Source of the DNA: Balanoglossus misakiensis
Lineage: Eukaryota; Hemichordata
DNA length: 64,000 bases
Direction: 5' to 3'
Assembly: GCA_040954595.2 (NCBI GenBank)
Contig: CM082590.2
Span: forward strand, 3,100,001-3,164,000
Positions 1 to 13,298 of the stretch are shown piece by piece. The first letter of the stretch is position 1; every line of letters begins with the position of its first letter. The translations under genes and the position numbers were made by a program. The notes beneath the pieces are model-generated. The model had not been told where the DNA came from. It searched no databases and saw only the letters and a list, made by a program, of their open reading frames with translations.

Positions 1-1409
1 TTGGCTCCAATAAGGTTTAACCAATCACAATTCACTTGAAAACTTGATTAGAAAAAGTGTTTTAATGATATTTTTCAAAAATCTAATAAGGAATTCTAAG
101 TCACATGACTACTAGCAATATTACAGTCAAACTTTGAACTGCACAGTATATTCGAACTTGATTGTCCCTGTAGTTTTGGAAAAGAACTGTCATCTTTTAA
201 AGGTTATCAGAAAATCCAATATGGCCACCCTGAAGAAGACAATTAAAGGAACATGCAGCATTACAGGGACCAAAGCAGTTAGCATGGTTCCAACAGAAAG
301 CAAACTCTGTATCTGTTGTGGATGCTTAGAAATGGTAGGTAAGCCAGAGGTCACGGAAATTTGTGGCAACAAATTTTGACATCAAACTGATCAGTGTTCA
401 ACAAAAAAACAGACTTTTATTCTCAATTGGTTAACTAGAAAAAGCTTATGTACACAACTTTTGTGTTAAAGTTTAAAACTTTATTAGGTGTTTAAGGCCT
501 AAAAATCTGAAGGCTGTATCTGCTGTGCAGGCCAGGTTATGGGAAAGTACATCAAAGGTCATTGCCAAAATTATCAAAATATTTGGGTTATGTCCTGGCA
601 GCAGTAGTACTCTTTGAACAAAATCATGACTGTTGAGCTTTTTATCAAGAGCCATATCCACATAAAATTAAGTTATGGAATTACTGGATCAAAGGACATG
701 CGAGAGTCGCCAACAAATTGTTTAATCAAATACTGAAAAAAAACTGGATCAAAGAACATATGAAAGTTGTCAAAAAATGTAACATATTCTAGTCATATGG
801 TGACTCGTATCCACAGAAAGAATTTGTGTGCTTTCAATGAGTAGGATAAAAAAAGGAATTTTAGCTTTTAATCGGAGTTCAGAAAATCCAATTTGGCTCT
901 GATAAGGTTAAACCAATCACAATTCACTTGAAAACTTGATTAGAAAAAGATTTTCGTAATTTTTGAATGAGATTTTTAAAAAATCCAATAAGGCACCAAA
1001 AGTCACATGACCACTAATGATATTTTATCAAACTTTCAACCGCACAGTAAATTAGAACTTGATTGGCCCTGTAGTTTATGAAAATGTCAACCTTTAAAGC
1101 TTATTAGAAAATCCAATATGGCCGCCATGAAGAAGACAATTACAACTAAAAGTAGCATTGGAGGGACCAAGGTGTTAAGCATGGTTCCAACAGAAAGCAG
1201 AGGCTGTGTCTGTTGTGGATGCCCAGAAATGGTAAAGTACGCCAGAGGTGAGGCAAAATGTGCCAACAAAATTTGATACCAAACTGATCAGTGTCCAACA
1301 AAAAGCAGACTTCTACGCTTTATTGGTTAACTTTAAATAGCTCATATACATAATTAGTGTGTTAAAGTTAACACATGCACTTCATTAGGTGTTCCAGTCC
1401 TCTAAATTT

Positions 1410-3214
1410 ACAAGTGACCTATTGGTCAAATGAGCTCTGCTGACCTTAACAGTGTAACCTGGGCGATGATATGAATACCCTAGGTTTTAATTCATAACAA
1501 TTGTATTCTATTGAACAAAACCAAACATAGACATCACAAGTATTTATGCAAATTCAGCTTGATTCATTGCACTAAAGAAAGAAAGAATTGAATTCTAAAG
1601 AACAACATCAAAAGGAAGTACCAATGTTCTAATTTGCATATTCATGACCCCATCAAAATTCCAATAAAACAAAATCAGGTAGGGGCACCATAACACACAT
1701 TCTACCAAATTTCAACTCCATCGTACATGTATTTAGGGAGAAGATTTTTTTACCAAAAATTATATTTTTAGATCTAATTTGCATATTTATGACCCCATCA
1801 TATCCAAATTAGCAAAATCAGGTAGGGGCACCATAACACACATTCCTACTAAATTTCAGCGCCATCGTACATGTAGTTAGGGAGAAGAAGATTTTTGACC
1901 AAAAATTCTATTTTTAGATCTAATTTGCATATTTATGACCCCATCATATCCAAATTAGCAAAATCAGGTAGGGGCACCATAACACACATTCCTACTAAAT
2001 TTCAGCGCCATCGTACATGTAGTTAGGGAGAAGAAGATTTTTGACCAAAAATTCTATTTTTAGATCTAATTTGCATATTTATGACCCAATCAAATCCAAA
2101 TTAACAAAATCAGGTAGGGACACTATAACACACATTCCTACTAAATTTCAGCTCCATCGTACAAATAGTTAGGGAGAAGAAGATTTTTTACCAAAAATTA
2201 TATTTTTAGATCTAATTTACATATTCATGACCCGATCATATCCAAATTTATAAAATCAGGTACGGGCATCATAACACACATTCCTACCATATTTCAGCTC
2301 CATCGTACATGTAGTTAGGGAGAAGAAAATTTTTGACCAAAAATTATATTTTTAGATCTAATTTGCATATTTATGACCCCATCAAATCCAAATTTACAAA
2401 ATCAGGTAGGGGCACCATAACACACATTCCTACCAAATTTCAGCTCCATTGTACATGTAGTTATGGAGAAGAAGATTTTTTACCAAAATTCTATTTTTAG
2501 ATCTAATTTGCATATTTATGACCCCATCAAATCCAAATTTACAAAATCAGGTAGGGGCACCATAACACACATTCCTGCCAAATTTCAGGTCCATTGCACA
2601 TGTAGTTGTGGAGAAGAAGATTTTTACCAAAAGTTCCATTTTTAGATCTAATTTGCATATTCATGACCCCATCAAATCCAAATTAAAAAAATCAGTTAAA
2701 GGCACCATAACACATATTCCAACCAAATTTCAGCTAAATATGCCCAGTTGTTTTAAAGAAGAAGATTGAAATACAAAAAGTTGACGGACGACAGACGACT
2801 GACGACAGACGACGGACGAAGGACGGACACTTATCAACCTACTGCTACAGCTCGGCTGACACAAGTGACAGCAGAGCTAAAAATCAGGTAGGGACACCAT
2901 AACACACATTCCTACCAAATTTCAGCTCCATCGTACATGTAGTTAGGGAGAAGAAGATTTTTTTACCAAAATTTTTATTTTTAGATCTAATTTGCATATT
3001 CATGACCCGATCAAATCCAAATTAACAAAATCAGGTAAGGGCACCATAACACACATTCTAACAAAATTTCAGCTAAATATGCCAAGTAGTTTTATAGAAG
3101 AAGATTGAAATACCAAAAGTTGACGGACGACGGATGACGGACGACAGACGACGGACAGACATTTATCAACCTACTGCTACAGCTCGGCTGACACAAGTGA
3201 CAGCAGAGCTAATA
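1410..3214 (+). mobile_element. Helitron-like (HINE/pearl-type) element with tandem core
   Basis: A foreign block splits one satellite unit between 'cctctaaattt' and 'aaaagctgtatctgctg'. Intact empty versions of that site are present at about 5140 and 12350. The left end holds 'acaagtgacc' and 'gagctctgctg'; the right end holds an imperfect 10-bp hairpin (agctcggctg / cagcagagct, 10-base loop) followed by CTAA, as expected for a Helitron CTRR end. A 146-bp tandem core lies between. The 3' end is present twice (hairpins 2849-2878 and 3181-3210), so it is a composite. No Rep or helicase frame is visible, so it would be non-autonomous. Confidence 0.6.
1640..2780 (+). repeat. 146-bp tandem core repeat, about 7-8 copies
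   Basis: The hexamer gatcta in 'tttttagatctaattt' falls at 1771, 1917, 2063, 2209, 2355, 2500 and 2645, a period of 145-146 bp. Each copy carries 'caggtaggggcaccataac', 'atttcagctccatcgtaca' and 'agggagaaga'. The array leads into a gacggacgac-type minisatellite and the hairpin end of the Helitron-like element. Confidence 0.9.
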
Positions 3215-4047
3215 AAAGCTGTATCTGCTGTGCATGCCAAGTTTTGGAAATGTAGATCAAGGGTCATTGCCAAAATTATCAAAATATTTGGGTTATGTCC
3301 TGCCAGAGTAGTACTCATGTGAACAGAATCATGACTGTTGTGCTTTTTAACAAGAGACATATCAATGTACAATTAAGTTCTGAAAGATCTTGATCAAAGG
3401 GAAAATGAAAGTTGCAAAAAATTGTATAATTAAGTGTTAAAAAAAGGATCAATGGACATGTGAAAGTTGACAAAAAATTTTAACATTCTGGTCTTATGTT
3501 GACTCTATCCATAAAAAGGCTTGGTGTGCTATCATTCAGTAGCCTACAAATAGGAAATTTTAGTTTTTAATCGGAGTTCAGAAAATCCAATTAGGCTTCA
3601 ATAAGGTTTAACCAATCACATTTTACGCGAAAGCGTGATTAAAAAAAGATTTTGGAAATTTTTCATGGGATTTTTCAAAAATCCATAATAAATCCAAATT
3701 CACATGAACACTAACAATATTATTTTAAAAAATTGGAACGTACAGTAAATTAGAACTTGATTGGCCTTGTAATTTTTGAAAAAAAATGTCAACTTTTAAA
3801 GGCTATCAGAAAATCCAATATGGCCACCATGAAGAAGACAATTAAAAGAACATGCAGCATCACAAGGGCCAAAGCAGTTAGCATGGTTCCAACAGAAAGC
3901 AAACTCTGTATCTGTTATGGATTCTTAGAATGGTAGGTAAGCCAGAGGTCACGGAAATTTGTGCCAACAAATTTTGATATCAAACTGATAAGTGTCCAAC
4001 AAGAACCAAACTTCTAAGCTCAATTGGTTAACTTTAAATAGGAATTA

Positions 4048-4345
4048 AGTAGATCATGGCCAAAATTATCAAAATATTTGGGTTATGTCCAGGCAGCAAT
4101 AGTACTCATGTGTACAAAATCATGACTGTTGTGCTTTTTAACAAGAGACATATCCAAGTAGATCAAGGGTCATGGCCAAAATTATCAAAATATTTGGGTT
4201 ATGTCCTGGCAGCAATAAAACTCATGTGAACAAAATCATGACTGTTGTGCTTTTTAACAAGAGACATATCCAAGTAGATCAATGGTCATTGCCAAAATTA
4301 TCAAAATATTTGGGTTATGTCCTGGCAGCAGTAGTACTCTATGAA
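4048..4345. repeat. 116-bp satellite, short run of about 2.5 copies
   Basis: Same monomer as in the long run at 6072-8466, here in a unit with few copies. It starts at 'aagtagatcatggcc' and ends at the 'gcagtagtactct' variant that marks the right edge of several runs. Confidence 0.85.
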
Positions 4346-6071
4346 CAAAATCATGACTGTTGAGCTTTTTATCAAGAGCAAGAGCCATATCCACATAAAA
4401 TTAAGTTATGGAATTACTGGGTCAAAGGACATGCGAGAGTTGCCAACAAATTGTTTAATCAAGTTTTGAAAAAAACTGGATCAAAGGACATGTGAAAGTT
4501 GCCAAAAATGTAACGTATTCTAGTCATATGGCGACTCGTATCCATAAAATTAATTTGTGTGCTTTCAATGAGTAGGCTAGAAATAGGAAATCTTAGTTTT
4601 TAATCAGTGTTCAGAAAAATCCAATTTGGCTCCAATAAGGTGACACCAATCACAATTCACTTGAAAACTTGATTAGAAAAAGATGTTCTGTAATTTTTTA
4701 ATGAGATTTTTAAACAATCCAATTAGGCACCCAAAGTCACATGACCACTAATGATATTTTTGTCAAACTTTCAACCCTACAGTAAACTAGAATTTGATTT
4801 GCCCTGTAGTTTATGAAAATGTCAACTTTTAAAGGTTATTAGAAAATCCAATATGGCCACCATGAAGAAGACAATTAGAGCTACAAGCAGCATTGGAGTG
4901 GCCAAAGCGGTTAGCATGGTTCCAACAGAAAGCAAAGGCTGTATCTGTTGTGGATGCCTAGAAATGGTAAAATATGCCAGAGGTGATGCAAAATGTGCCA
5001 ACAAAATTTGATACCAAACTGATCAATGTCCAACAAAAAGCAGACTTCTACGCTTTATTAGTTAACTTTAAATAGCTTATATACATAATTATTGTGTTAA
5101 AGTTAATACATGTACTTCATTAGGTGTTCCAAGCCTCTAAATTTAAAAGCTGTATCTGCTGTACATGCCAAGTTATGGGAATGTAGATCAAAAGTTACTG
5201 CCAAAATTATCAAAATATTTGGGTTATGTCCTGGCAGCAGTAGTACTCATGTGAACAAAATCACGACTGTTGTGCTTATTTAACAAGAGGCATATCAACG
5301 TAGAATTAAGTTCTGAAAGATCTGGATCAAAAGACGAATGAAAGTTGCAAAAAAATAGTATAATTAAGTGTTGAAAAAATGGATGAAAGGACATGTGAAA
5401 GTTGATAAAAATTGTTTAACATATTCTGGACTTATGGTGACTCGTATCCATAAAAAGGATTGGTGTGCTATCATTCAGTAGCCTTGAAATAGGAAATTTT
5501 AGTTTTTAATCGGAGTTCAGACAATCCAATTTGACTTCAATAAGGTTTAACCAATCACAATTCACTTGAAAGCTTGATTAAAAAAGATTTTGGAAATTTT
5601 TCATGAGTTTTTGAAAAAATCCATAATGAATCCAAATTCACATGACCACTATAAATATAATTGAAAAAAAAATGGAACGGCCAGTAAATTAGAACTTGAT
5701 TGGCCCTGCAGTTTAGAAAAAAATGTCCACTTTTAGAGATTATCAGAAAATCCAATATGGCCGCCATGAAGAAGACCCAACTATAAGCAGCATTGGAGTG
5801 ACCAAAGTGGTTAGCATGGTTCCAACAGAAAGCAAAGGCTGTATCTGTTATGGATGCTGAGAAATGGTAAGTAAGCCAGAGGTCAGGCAAATTTGTGCCA
5901 ACAAATTTTGACATCAAACTGATAAGTGTCCAACAAGAACCAAACTTCTAAGCTCAATTGGTTAACTTTAAATAGGATAAGTACATAATGATTGTGTTAA
6001 AAATTAATACTTCATTAGGTGTTCCAGTCCTCAAAATTTGAAAGCCGTATCTGCTGTGCATGGCAAGTTAT

Positions 6072-8466
6072 GGGAAAGAAGATCATGGCCAAAATTATCA
6101 AAATATTTGGGTTATGTCCTGGCAGCAATAGTACTCATGTGTACAAAATCATGACTGTTGTGCTTTTTAACAAGAGACATATCCAAGTAGATCAAGGGTC
6201 ATGGCCAAAATTATCAAAATATTTGGGTTATGTCCTGGCAACAATAAAACTCATGTGAACAAAATCATGACTGTTGTGCTTTTTAACAAGAGACATATCC
6301 AAGTAGATCAAGGGTCATGGCCGAAATAATCAAAATATTTGGGTTATGTCCTGGCAGCAATAAAATTCATATGAACAAAATCATGACTGTTGTGCTTTTT
6401 AACAAGAGACATATCCAAGTAGATCAAGGGTCATTGCCAAAATTATCCAAATATTTGGGTTATGTCCTGGCAGCAATAAAACTCATGTGAACAAAATCAT
6501 GACTATTGTGCTTTTTAACAAGAGACATATCCAAGTAGATCAAGGGTCATTGCCAAAATGATCAAAATATATGTCCTGGCAGCAATAAAACTCATGTGAA
6601 CAAAATCATGACTGTTGTGCTTTTTAACAAGAGACATATCCAAGTAGATCAAGGGTCATTGCCAAAATTATCAAAATATTTGGGTTATGTCCTGGCAGCA
6701 ATAAAACTCATGTGAACAAAATCATGACTGTTGTGCTTTTTAACAAGAGACATATCAAAGTAGATCAAGGGTCATTGCCAAAATTATCAAAATATTTGGG
6801 TTATGTCCAGGCACCAATAGTACTCATGTGAACAAAATCATGACTGTTGTGCTTTTTAACAAGAGACATATCCAAGTAGATCAAGGGTCATTGCCAAAAT
6901 TATCAAAATATTTGGGTTATGTCCAGGCAGCAATAGTACTCATGTGAACAAAATCATGACTGTTGTGCTTTTTAACAAGAGGCATATCCAAGTAGATCAA
7001 GGGTCATTGCCAAAATTATCAAAATATTTGGGTTACGTCCAGGCAGCAATAGTACTCATGTGAACAAAATCATGACTGTTGTGCTTTTTAACAAGAGACA
7101 TATCCAAGTAGATCAAGGGTCATTGCCAAAATTATCAAAATATTTGGGTTATGTCCAGGCAGCAATAGTACTCATGTGAACAAAATCATGACTGTTGTGC
7201 TTTTTAACAAGAGACATATCCAAGTAGATCAAGGGTCATTACCAAGATTATCAAAATATTTGGGTTATGTCCTGGCAGCAATAAAACTCATGTGAACAAA
7301 ATCATGACTGTTGTGCCTTTTAACAAGAGACATATCCAAGTAGATCAAGGGTCATTGCCAAAATTATCAAAATATTTGGGTTATGTCCTGGCAGCAATAA
7401 AACTCATGTGAACAAAATCATGACTGTTGTGCTTTTTAACAAGAGACATATCCAAGTAGATCAAGGGTCATTGCCATGATTATCAAAATATTTGGGTTAT
7501 GTCCTGGCAGCAATAAAACTCATGTGAACAAAATCATGACTGTTGTGCTTTTAACAAGAGACATATCCAAGTAGATCAAGGGTCATTGCCAAAATTATCA
7601 AAATATTTGGGTTATGTCCAGGCAGCAATAGTACTCATGTGAACAAAATCATGACTGTTGTGCTTTTTAACAAGAGACATATCCAAGTAGATCAAGGGTC
7701 ATTACCAAGATTATCAAAATATTTGGATTATGTCCTGGCAGCAATAAAACTCATGTGAACAAAATCATGACTGTTGTGCCTTTTAACAAGAGACATATCC
7801 AAGTAGATCAAGGGTCATTGCCAAAATTATCAAAATATTTGGGTAATGTCCTGGCAGCAATAAAACTCATGTGAACAAAATCATGACTGTTGTGCTTTTT
7901 AACAAGAGACATATCCAAGTAGATCAAGGGTCATTGCCAAAATTATCAAAATATTTGGGTTATGTCCTGGCAGCAATAAAACTCATGTGAACAAAATCAT
8001 GACTGTTGTGCTTTTTAACAAGAGACATATCCAAGTAGATCAAGGGTCATTGCCAAAGTTATCAAAATATTTGGGTTATGTCCTGGCAGCGACAAAACTC
8101 ATGTGAACAAAATCATGACTGTTGTGCTTTTTAACAAGAGACATATCCAAGTAGATCAAGGGTCATGGCCAAAATTATCAAAATATTTGGGTTATGTCCT
8201 GGGAACAATAAAACTCATGTGAACAAAATCATGACTGTTGTGCTTTTTAACAAGAGACATATCCAAGGGATCAAGGGTCATTACCAAGATTATCAAAATA
8301 TTTGGGTTATGTCCTGGCAGCAATAAAACTCATGTGAACAAAATCATGACTGTTGTGCTTTTTAACAAGAGACATATCCAAGTAGATCAAGGGTCATTGC
8401 CAAAATTATCAAAATATTTGGGTTATGTCCTGGCAGCAGTAGTACTCTTTGAACAAAATCATGACT
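6072..8466. repeat. 116-bp tandem satellite, about 20.6 copies
   Basis: This is the longest run of the 116-bp monomer. Successive copies of 'caagggtcattgccaaaatt' start at 6650, 6766 and 6882, a spacing of 116 bp. Each monomer also holds 'tatttgggttatgtcc' and 'ctttttaacaagagacatat'. Copies are nearly identical. Subtypes ('ctggcagcaataaaac' versus 'aggcagcaatagtact') are interspersed, which points to recent local expansion with homogenisation. One copy near 6541 lacks six bases. Confidence 0.92.
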
Positions 8467-9007
8467 GTTGAGCTTTTTATCAAGAGCCATATCCACATAA
8501 AATTAAGTTATGGAATTACTGGATCAAAGGACATGCGAGAGTCGCCAACAAATTGTTTAATCAAATACTGAAAAAAAACTGGATCAAAGAACATATGAAA
8601 GTTGTCAAAAAATGTAACATATTCTAGTCATATGGTGACTCGTATCCACAGAAAGAATTTGTGTGCTTTCAATGAGTAGGATAAAAAAAGGAATTTTAGC
8701 TTTTAATCGGAGTTCAGAAAATCCAATTTGGCTCTGATAAGGTTAAACCAATCACAATTCACTTGAAAACTTGATTAGAAAAAGATTTTCGTAATTTTTG
8801 AATGAGATTTTTAAAAAATCCAATAAGGCACCAAAAGTCACATGACCACTAATGATATTTTATCAAACTTTCAACCGCACAGTAAATTAGAACTTGATTG
8901 GCCCTGTAGTTTATGAAAATGTCAACCTTTAAAGCTTATTAGAAAATCCAATATGGCCGCCATGAAGAAGACAATTACAACTAAAAGTAGCATTGGAGGG
9001 ACCAAGG
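8396..9007. repeat. Near-exact copy of 561-1172
   Basis: The two stretches align with a constant offset of 7835 and read as identical up to 'gagggaccaaggt', after which they diverge abruptly. Idiosyncratic features are shared, such as 'gagagtcgccaac' and 'ggataaaaaaaggaat'. This indicates a recent segmental copy by unequal exchange or conversion within the array. The following segment, about 9410-10302, in turn resembles 3100-3990. Confidence 0.85.
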
Positions 9008-9023
9008 TTCCAACAGAAAGCAG

Positions 9024-9522
9024 ACCCCATCAAAATTCCAATTAACAAAATCAGGTAGGGGCACCATACCACACATTCCTACCAATTTTCAGCTCCATCG
9101 TACATGTAGTTAGGGAGAAGAAGATTTTTTTACCAAAAATTTTATTTTTAGATCTAATTTGCATATTCATGACCCGATCAAATCCAAATTAACAAAATTA
9201 GGTAGGGACACCATAACACACATTCCTACCAAATTTCAGCTCCATCGTACATGTAGTTAGGGAGAAGATTTTTTTACCAAAAATTTTATTTTTAGATCTA
9301 ATTTGCATATTCATGACCCGATCAAATCCAAATTAACAAAATCAGGTAAGGGCACCATAACACACATTCCAACCAAATTTCAGCTAAATATGCCAAGTAG
9401 TTTTATAGAAGAAGATTGAAATACCAAAAGTTGACGGACGACGGATGACGGACGACAGACGACGGACAGACATTTATCAACCTACTGCTACAGCTCGGCT
9501 GACACAAGTGACAGCAGAGCTA
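9024..9522 (+). mobile_element. Second, 5'-truncated Helitron-like copy
   Basis: Three copies of the 146-bp core, the gacggacgac minisatellite and the same 3' hairpin (9492-9521) followed by 'aataaaagctg', fused on the left directly to a truncated satellite unit at about 9006-9024. It has no 5' terminus and probably arose with the segmental copy of the 1-4 kb region rather than by independent insertion. Confidence 0.55.
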
Positions 9523-10286
9523 ATAAAAGCTGTATCTGCTGTGCATGCCAAGTTTTGGAAATGTAGATCAAGGGTCATTGCCAAAATTATCAAAATATTT
9601 GGGTTATGTCCTGCCAGAGTAGTACTCATTTGAACAAAATCATGACTGTTGTGCTTTTTAACAAGAGACATATCAATGTACAATTAAGTTCTGAAAGATC
9701 TTGATCAAAGGGAAAATGAAAGTTGCAAAAAATTGTATAATTAAGTGTTAAAAAAAGGATCAATGGACATGTGAAAGTTGACAAATTTTTTTAACATTCT
9801 TGTCTTATGTTGACTCTATCCATAAAAAGGCTTGGTGTGCTATCATTCAGTAGCCTACAAATAGGAAATTTTAGTTTTTAATCGGAGTTCAGAAAATCCA
9901 ATTAGGCTTCAATAAGGTTTAACCAATCACAATTTACGCGAAAGCTTGATTAAAAAAAGATTTTGGAAATTTTTCATGGTATTTTTCAAAAATCCATAAT
10001 AAATCCAAATTCACATGAACACTAACAATATTATTTTAAAAAATTGGAACGTACAGTAAATTAGAACTTGATTGGCCTTGTAATTTTTGAAAAAAAATGT
10101 CAACTTTTAAAGGTTATCAGAAAATCCAATATGGCCACCATGAAGAAGACAATTAAAAGAACATGCAGCATCACAGGGGCCAAAGCAGTTAGCATGGTTC
10201 CAACAGAAAGCAAACTCTGTATCTGTTATGGATTCTTAGAATGGTAGGTAAGCCAGAGGTCACGCAAATTTGTGCCAACAAATTTT

Positions 10287-11162
10287 GATATCAAACTGAT
10301 AAGTGTCCAACAAGAACCAAACTTCTAAGCTCAATTGGTTAACTTTAAATAGGATAAGTACATAATGATTGTGTTAAAGATTAATACTTCATTAGGTGTT
10401 CCAGTCCTCTATATTTGAAAGCCATATCTGCTGTGCATGTCAAATTATGGGAAAGTAGATCATGGCCAAAATTATCAAAATATTTGGGTTATGTCCAGGC
10501 AGCAATAGTACTCATGTGTACAAAATCATGACTGTTGTGCTTTTTAACAAGAGACATATGCAAGTAGATCAAGGGTTTGATATCAAACTGATAAGTGTCC
10601 AACAAGAACCAAACTTCTAAGCTCAATTGGTTAACTTTAAATAGGATAAGTACATAATGATTGTGTTAAAGATTAATACTTCATTAGGTGTTCCAGTCCT
10701 CTATATTTGAAAGCCATATCTGCTGTGCATGTCAAATTATGGGAAAGTAGATCATGGCCAAAATTATCAAAATATTTGGGTTATGTCCAGGCAGCAATAG
10801 TACTCATGTGTACAAAATCATGACTGTTGTGCTTTTTAACAAGAGACATATGCAAGTAGATCAAGGGTTTGATATCAAACTGATAAGTGTCCAACAAGAA
10901 CCAAACTTCTAAGCTCAATTGGTTAACTTTAAATAGGATAAGTACATAATGATTGTGTTAAAGATTAATACTTCATTAGGTGTTCCAGTCCTCTATATTT
11001 GAAAGCCATATCTGCTGTGCATGTCAAATTATGGGAAAGTAGATCATGGCCAAAATTATCAAAATATTTGGGTTATGTCCAGGCAGCAATAGTACTCATG
11101 TGTACAAAATCATGACTGTTGTGCTTTTTAACAAGAGACATATGCAAGTAGATCAAGGGTCA
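10287..11162. repeat. 292-bp tandem triplication inside the satellite
   Basis: The segment beginning 'gatatcaaactgataagtg' starts at 10287, 10579 and 10871, exactly 292 bp apart, and the copies read as essentially identical. Each copy joins the right part of the large unit (ending 'gtgttccagtcct') to one 116-bp monomer, so this is a higher-order period created by recombination between monomers. Confidence 0.9.
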
Positions 11163-11585
11163 TGGCCAAAATTATCAAAATATTTGGGTTATGTCCTGGC
11201 AGCAATAAAACTCATGTGAACAAAATCATGACTGTTGTGCTTTTTAACAAGAGACATATCCAAGTAGATCAAGGGTCATGGCCAAAATTATCAAAATATT
11301 TGGGTTATGTCCTGGCAGCAATAAAACTCATGTGAACAAAATCATGACTGTTGTGCTTTTTAACAAGAGACATATCCAAGTAGATCAAGGGTCATTGCCA
11401 AAATTATCAAAATATTTGGGTTATGTCCTGGCAGCAATAAAACTCATGTGAACAAAATCATGACTGTTGTGCTTTTTAACAAGAGACATATCCAAGTAGA
11501 TCAAGGGTCATTGCCAAAATTATCAAAATATTTGGGTTATGTCCTGGCAGCAGTAGTACTCTTTGAACAAAATCATGACTGTTTA
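11033..11585. repeat. 116-bp satellite run, about 5 copies
   Basis: Continuation of the third 292-bp copy into simple 116-bp monomers of the 'ctggcagcaataaaac' subtype, ending in the 'gcagtagtactctttg' edge variant. Confidence 0.85.
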
Positions 11586-13298
11586 GCTTTTTATCAAGAG
11601 CCATATCCACATAAAATTTAGTTATGGAATTACTGGGTCAAAGGACATGCGAGAGTTGCCAACAAATTGTTTAATCAAGTTTTGAAAAAACTGGATCAAA
11701 GGACATGTGAAAGTTGCCAAAAAATGTAACGTATTCTAGTCATATGGCGACTCGTATCCATAAAATTAATTTGTGTGCTTTCAATGAGTAGGCTAGAAAT
11801 AGAAAATCTTAGTTTTTAATCAGTGTTTAGAAAAATCCAATTTGGCTCCAATAAGGTGACACCAATCACAATTCACTTGAAAACTTGATTAGAAAAAGAT
11901 GTTCTGTAATTTTTTAATGAGATTTTTAAACAATCCAATTAGGCACCCAAAGTCACTTGACCACTAATGATATTTTTGTCAAACTTTCAACCCTACAGTA
12001 AACTAGAATTTGATTGGCCCTGTAGTTTATGAAAATGTCAACTTTTAAAGGTTATTAGAAATTCCAATATGGCCACCATGAAGAAGACAATTAGAGCTAC
12101 AAGCAGCATTGGAGTGGCCAAAGCGGTTAGCATGGTTCCAACAGAAAGCAAATGCTGCATCTGTTGTGGATGCCTAGAAATGGTAAAGTATGCCAGAGGT
12201 GATGCAAAATGTGCCAACAAAATTTGATACCAAACTGATCAGTGTCCAACAAAAAGCAGACTTCTACGCTTTATTGGTTAACTTTAAATAGCTTATATAC
12301 ATAATTATTGTGTTAAAGTTAATACATGTACTTTATTAGGTGTTCCAGTCCTCTAAATTTAAAAGCTGTATCTGCTGTGCATGCCAAGTTATGGGAATGT
12401 AGATCAAAAGTTACTGCCAAAATTATCAAAATATTTGGGTTATGTCCGGGCAGCAGTAGTACTCATGTGAACAAAATCACGACTCTTGTGCTTTTTAACA
12501 AGAGGCATATCAACGTAGAATTAAGTTCTGAAAGATCTGGATCAAAAGACGAATGACAGTTGCAAAAAAATTGTATAATTAAGTGTTGAAAAAATGGATG
12601 AAAGGACATGTGAAAGTTGATAAAAATTGTTTAACATATTCTGGTCTTATGGTGACTCGTATCCATAAAAAGGATTGGTGTGCTATCATTCAGTAGCCTT
12701 GAAATAGGAAATTTTAGTTTTTAATCGGAGTTCAGACAATCCAATTTGGCTTCAATAAGGTTTAACCAATCACAATTCACTTGAAAGCTTGATTAAAAAA
12801 GATTTTGGAAATTTTTCATGAGTTTTTGAAAAAATCCATAATGAATCCAAATTCACATGACCACTATTAATATAATTGAAAAAAAAAATTGGAACGGCCA
12901 GTAAATTAGAACTTGATTGGCCCTGCAGTTTAGAAAAAAATGTCAACTTTTAGAGATTATCAGAAAATCCAATATGGCCGCCATGAAGAAGACCCAACTA
13001 TAAGCAGCATTGGAGTGACCAAAGTGGTTTGCATGGTTCCAACAGAAAGCAAAGGCTGTATATGTTATGGATGCTAAGAAATGGTAAGTAAGCCAGAGGT
13101 CACGCAAATTTGTGCCAACAAATTTTGATATCAAACTGATAAGTGTCCAACAAGAACCAAACTTCTTAGCTCAATTGGTTAACTTTAAATAGGATAAGTA
13201 CATAACGATTGTGTTAAAGATTAATACTTCATTAGGTGTTCCAGTCCTCTAAATTTGAAAGCCGTATCTGCTGTGCATGGCAAGTTATGGGAAAGTAG

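Noticed and set aside
6072-8466. CRISPR-like regular direct repeats
   Set aside because: The whole 116-bp unit is repeated, there are no unique spacers, and the surroundings are eukaryotic satellite without cas genes.
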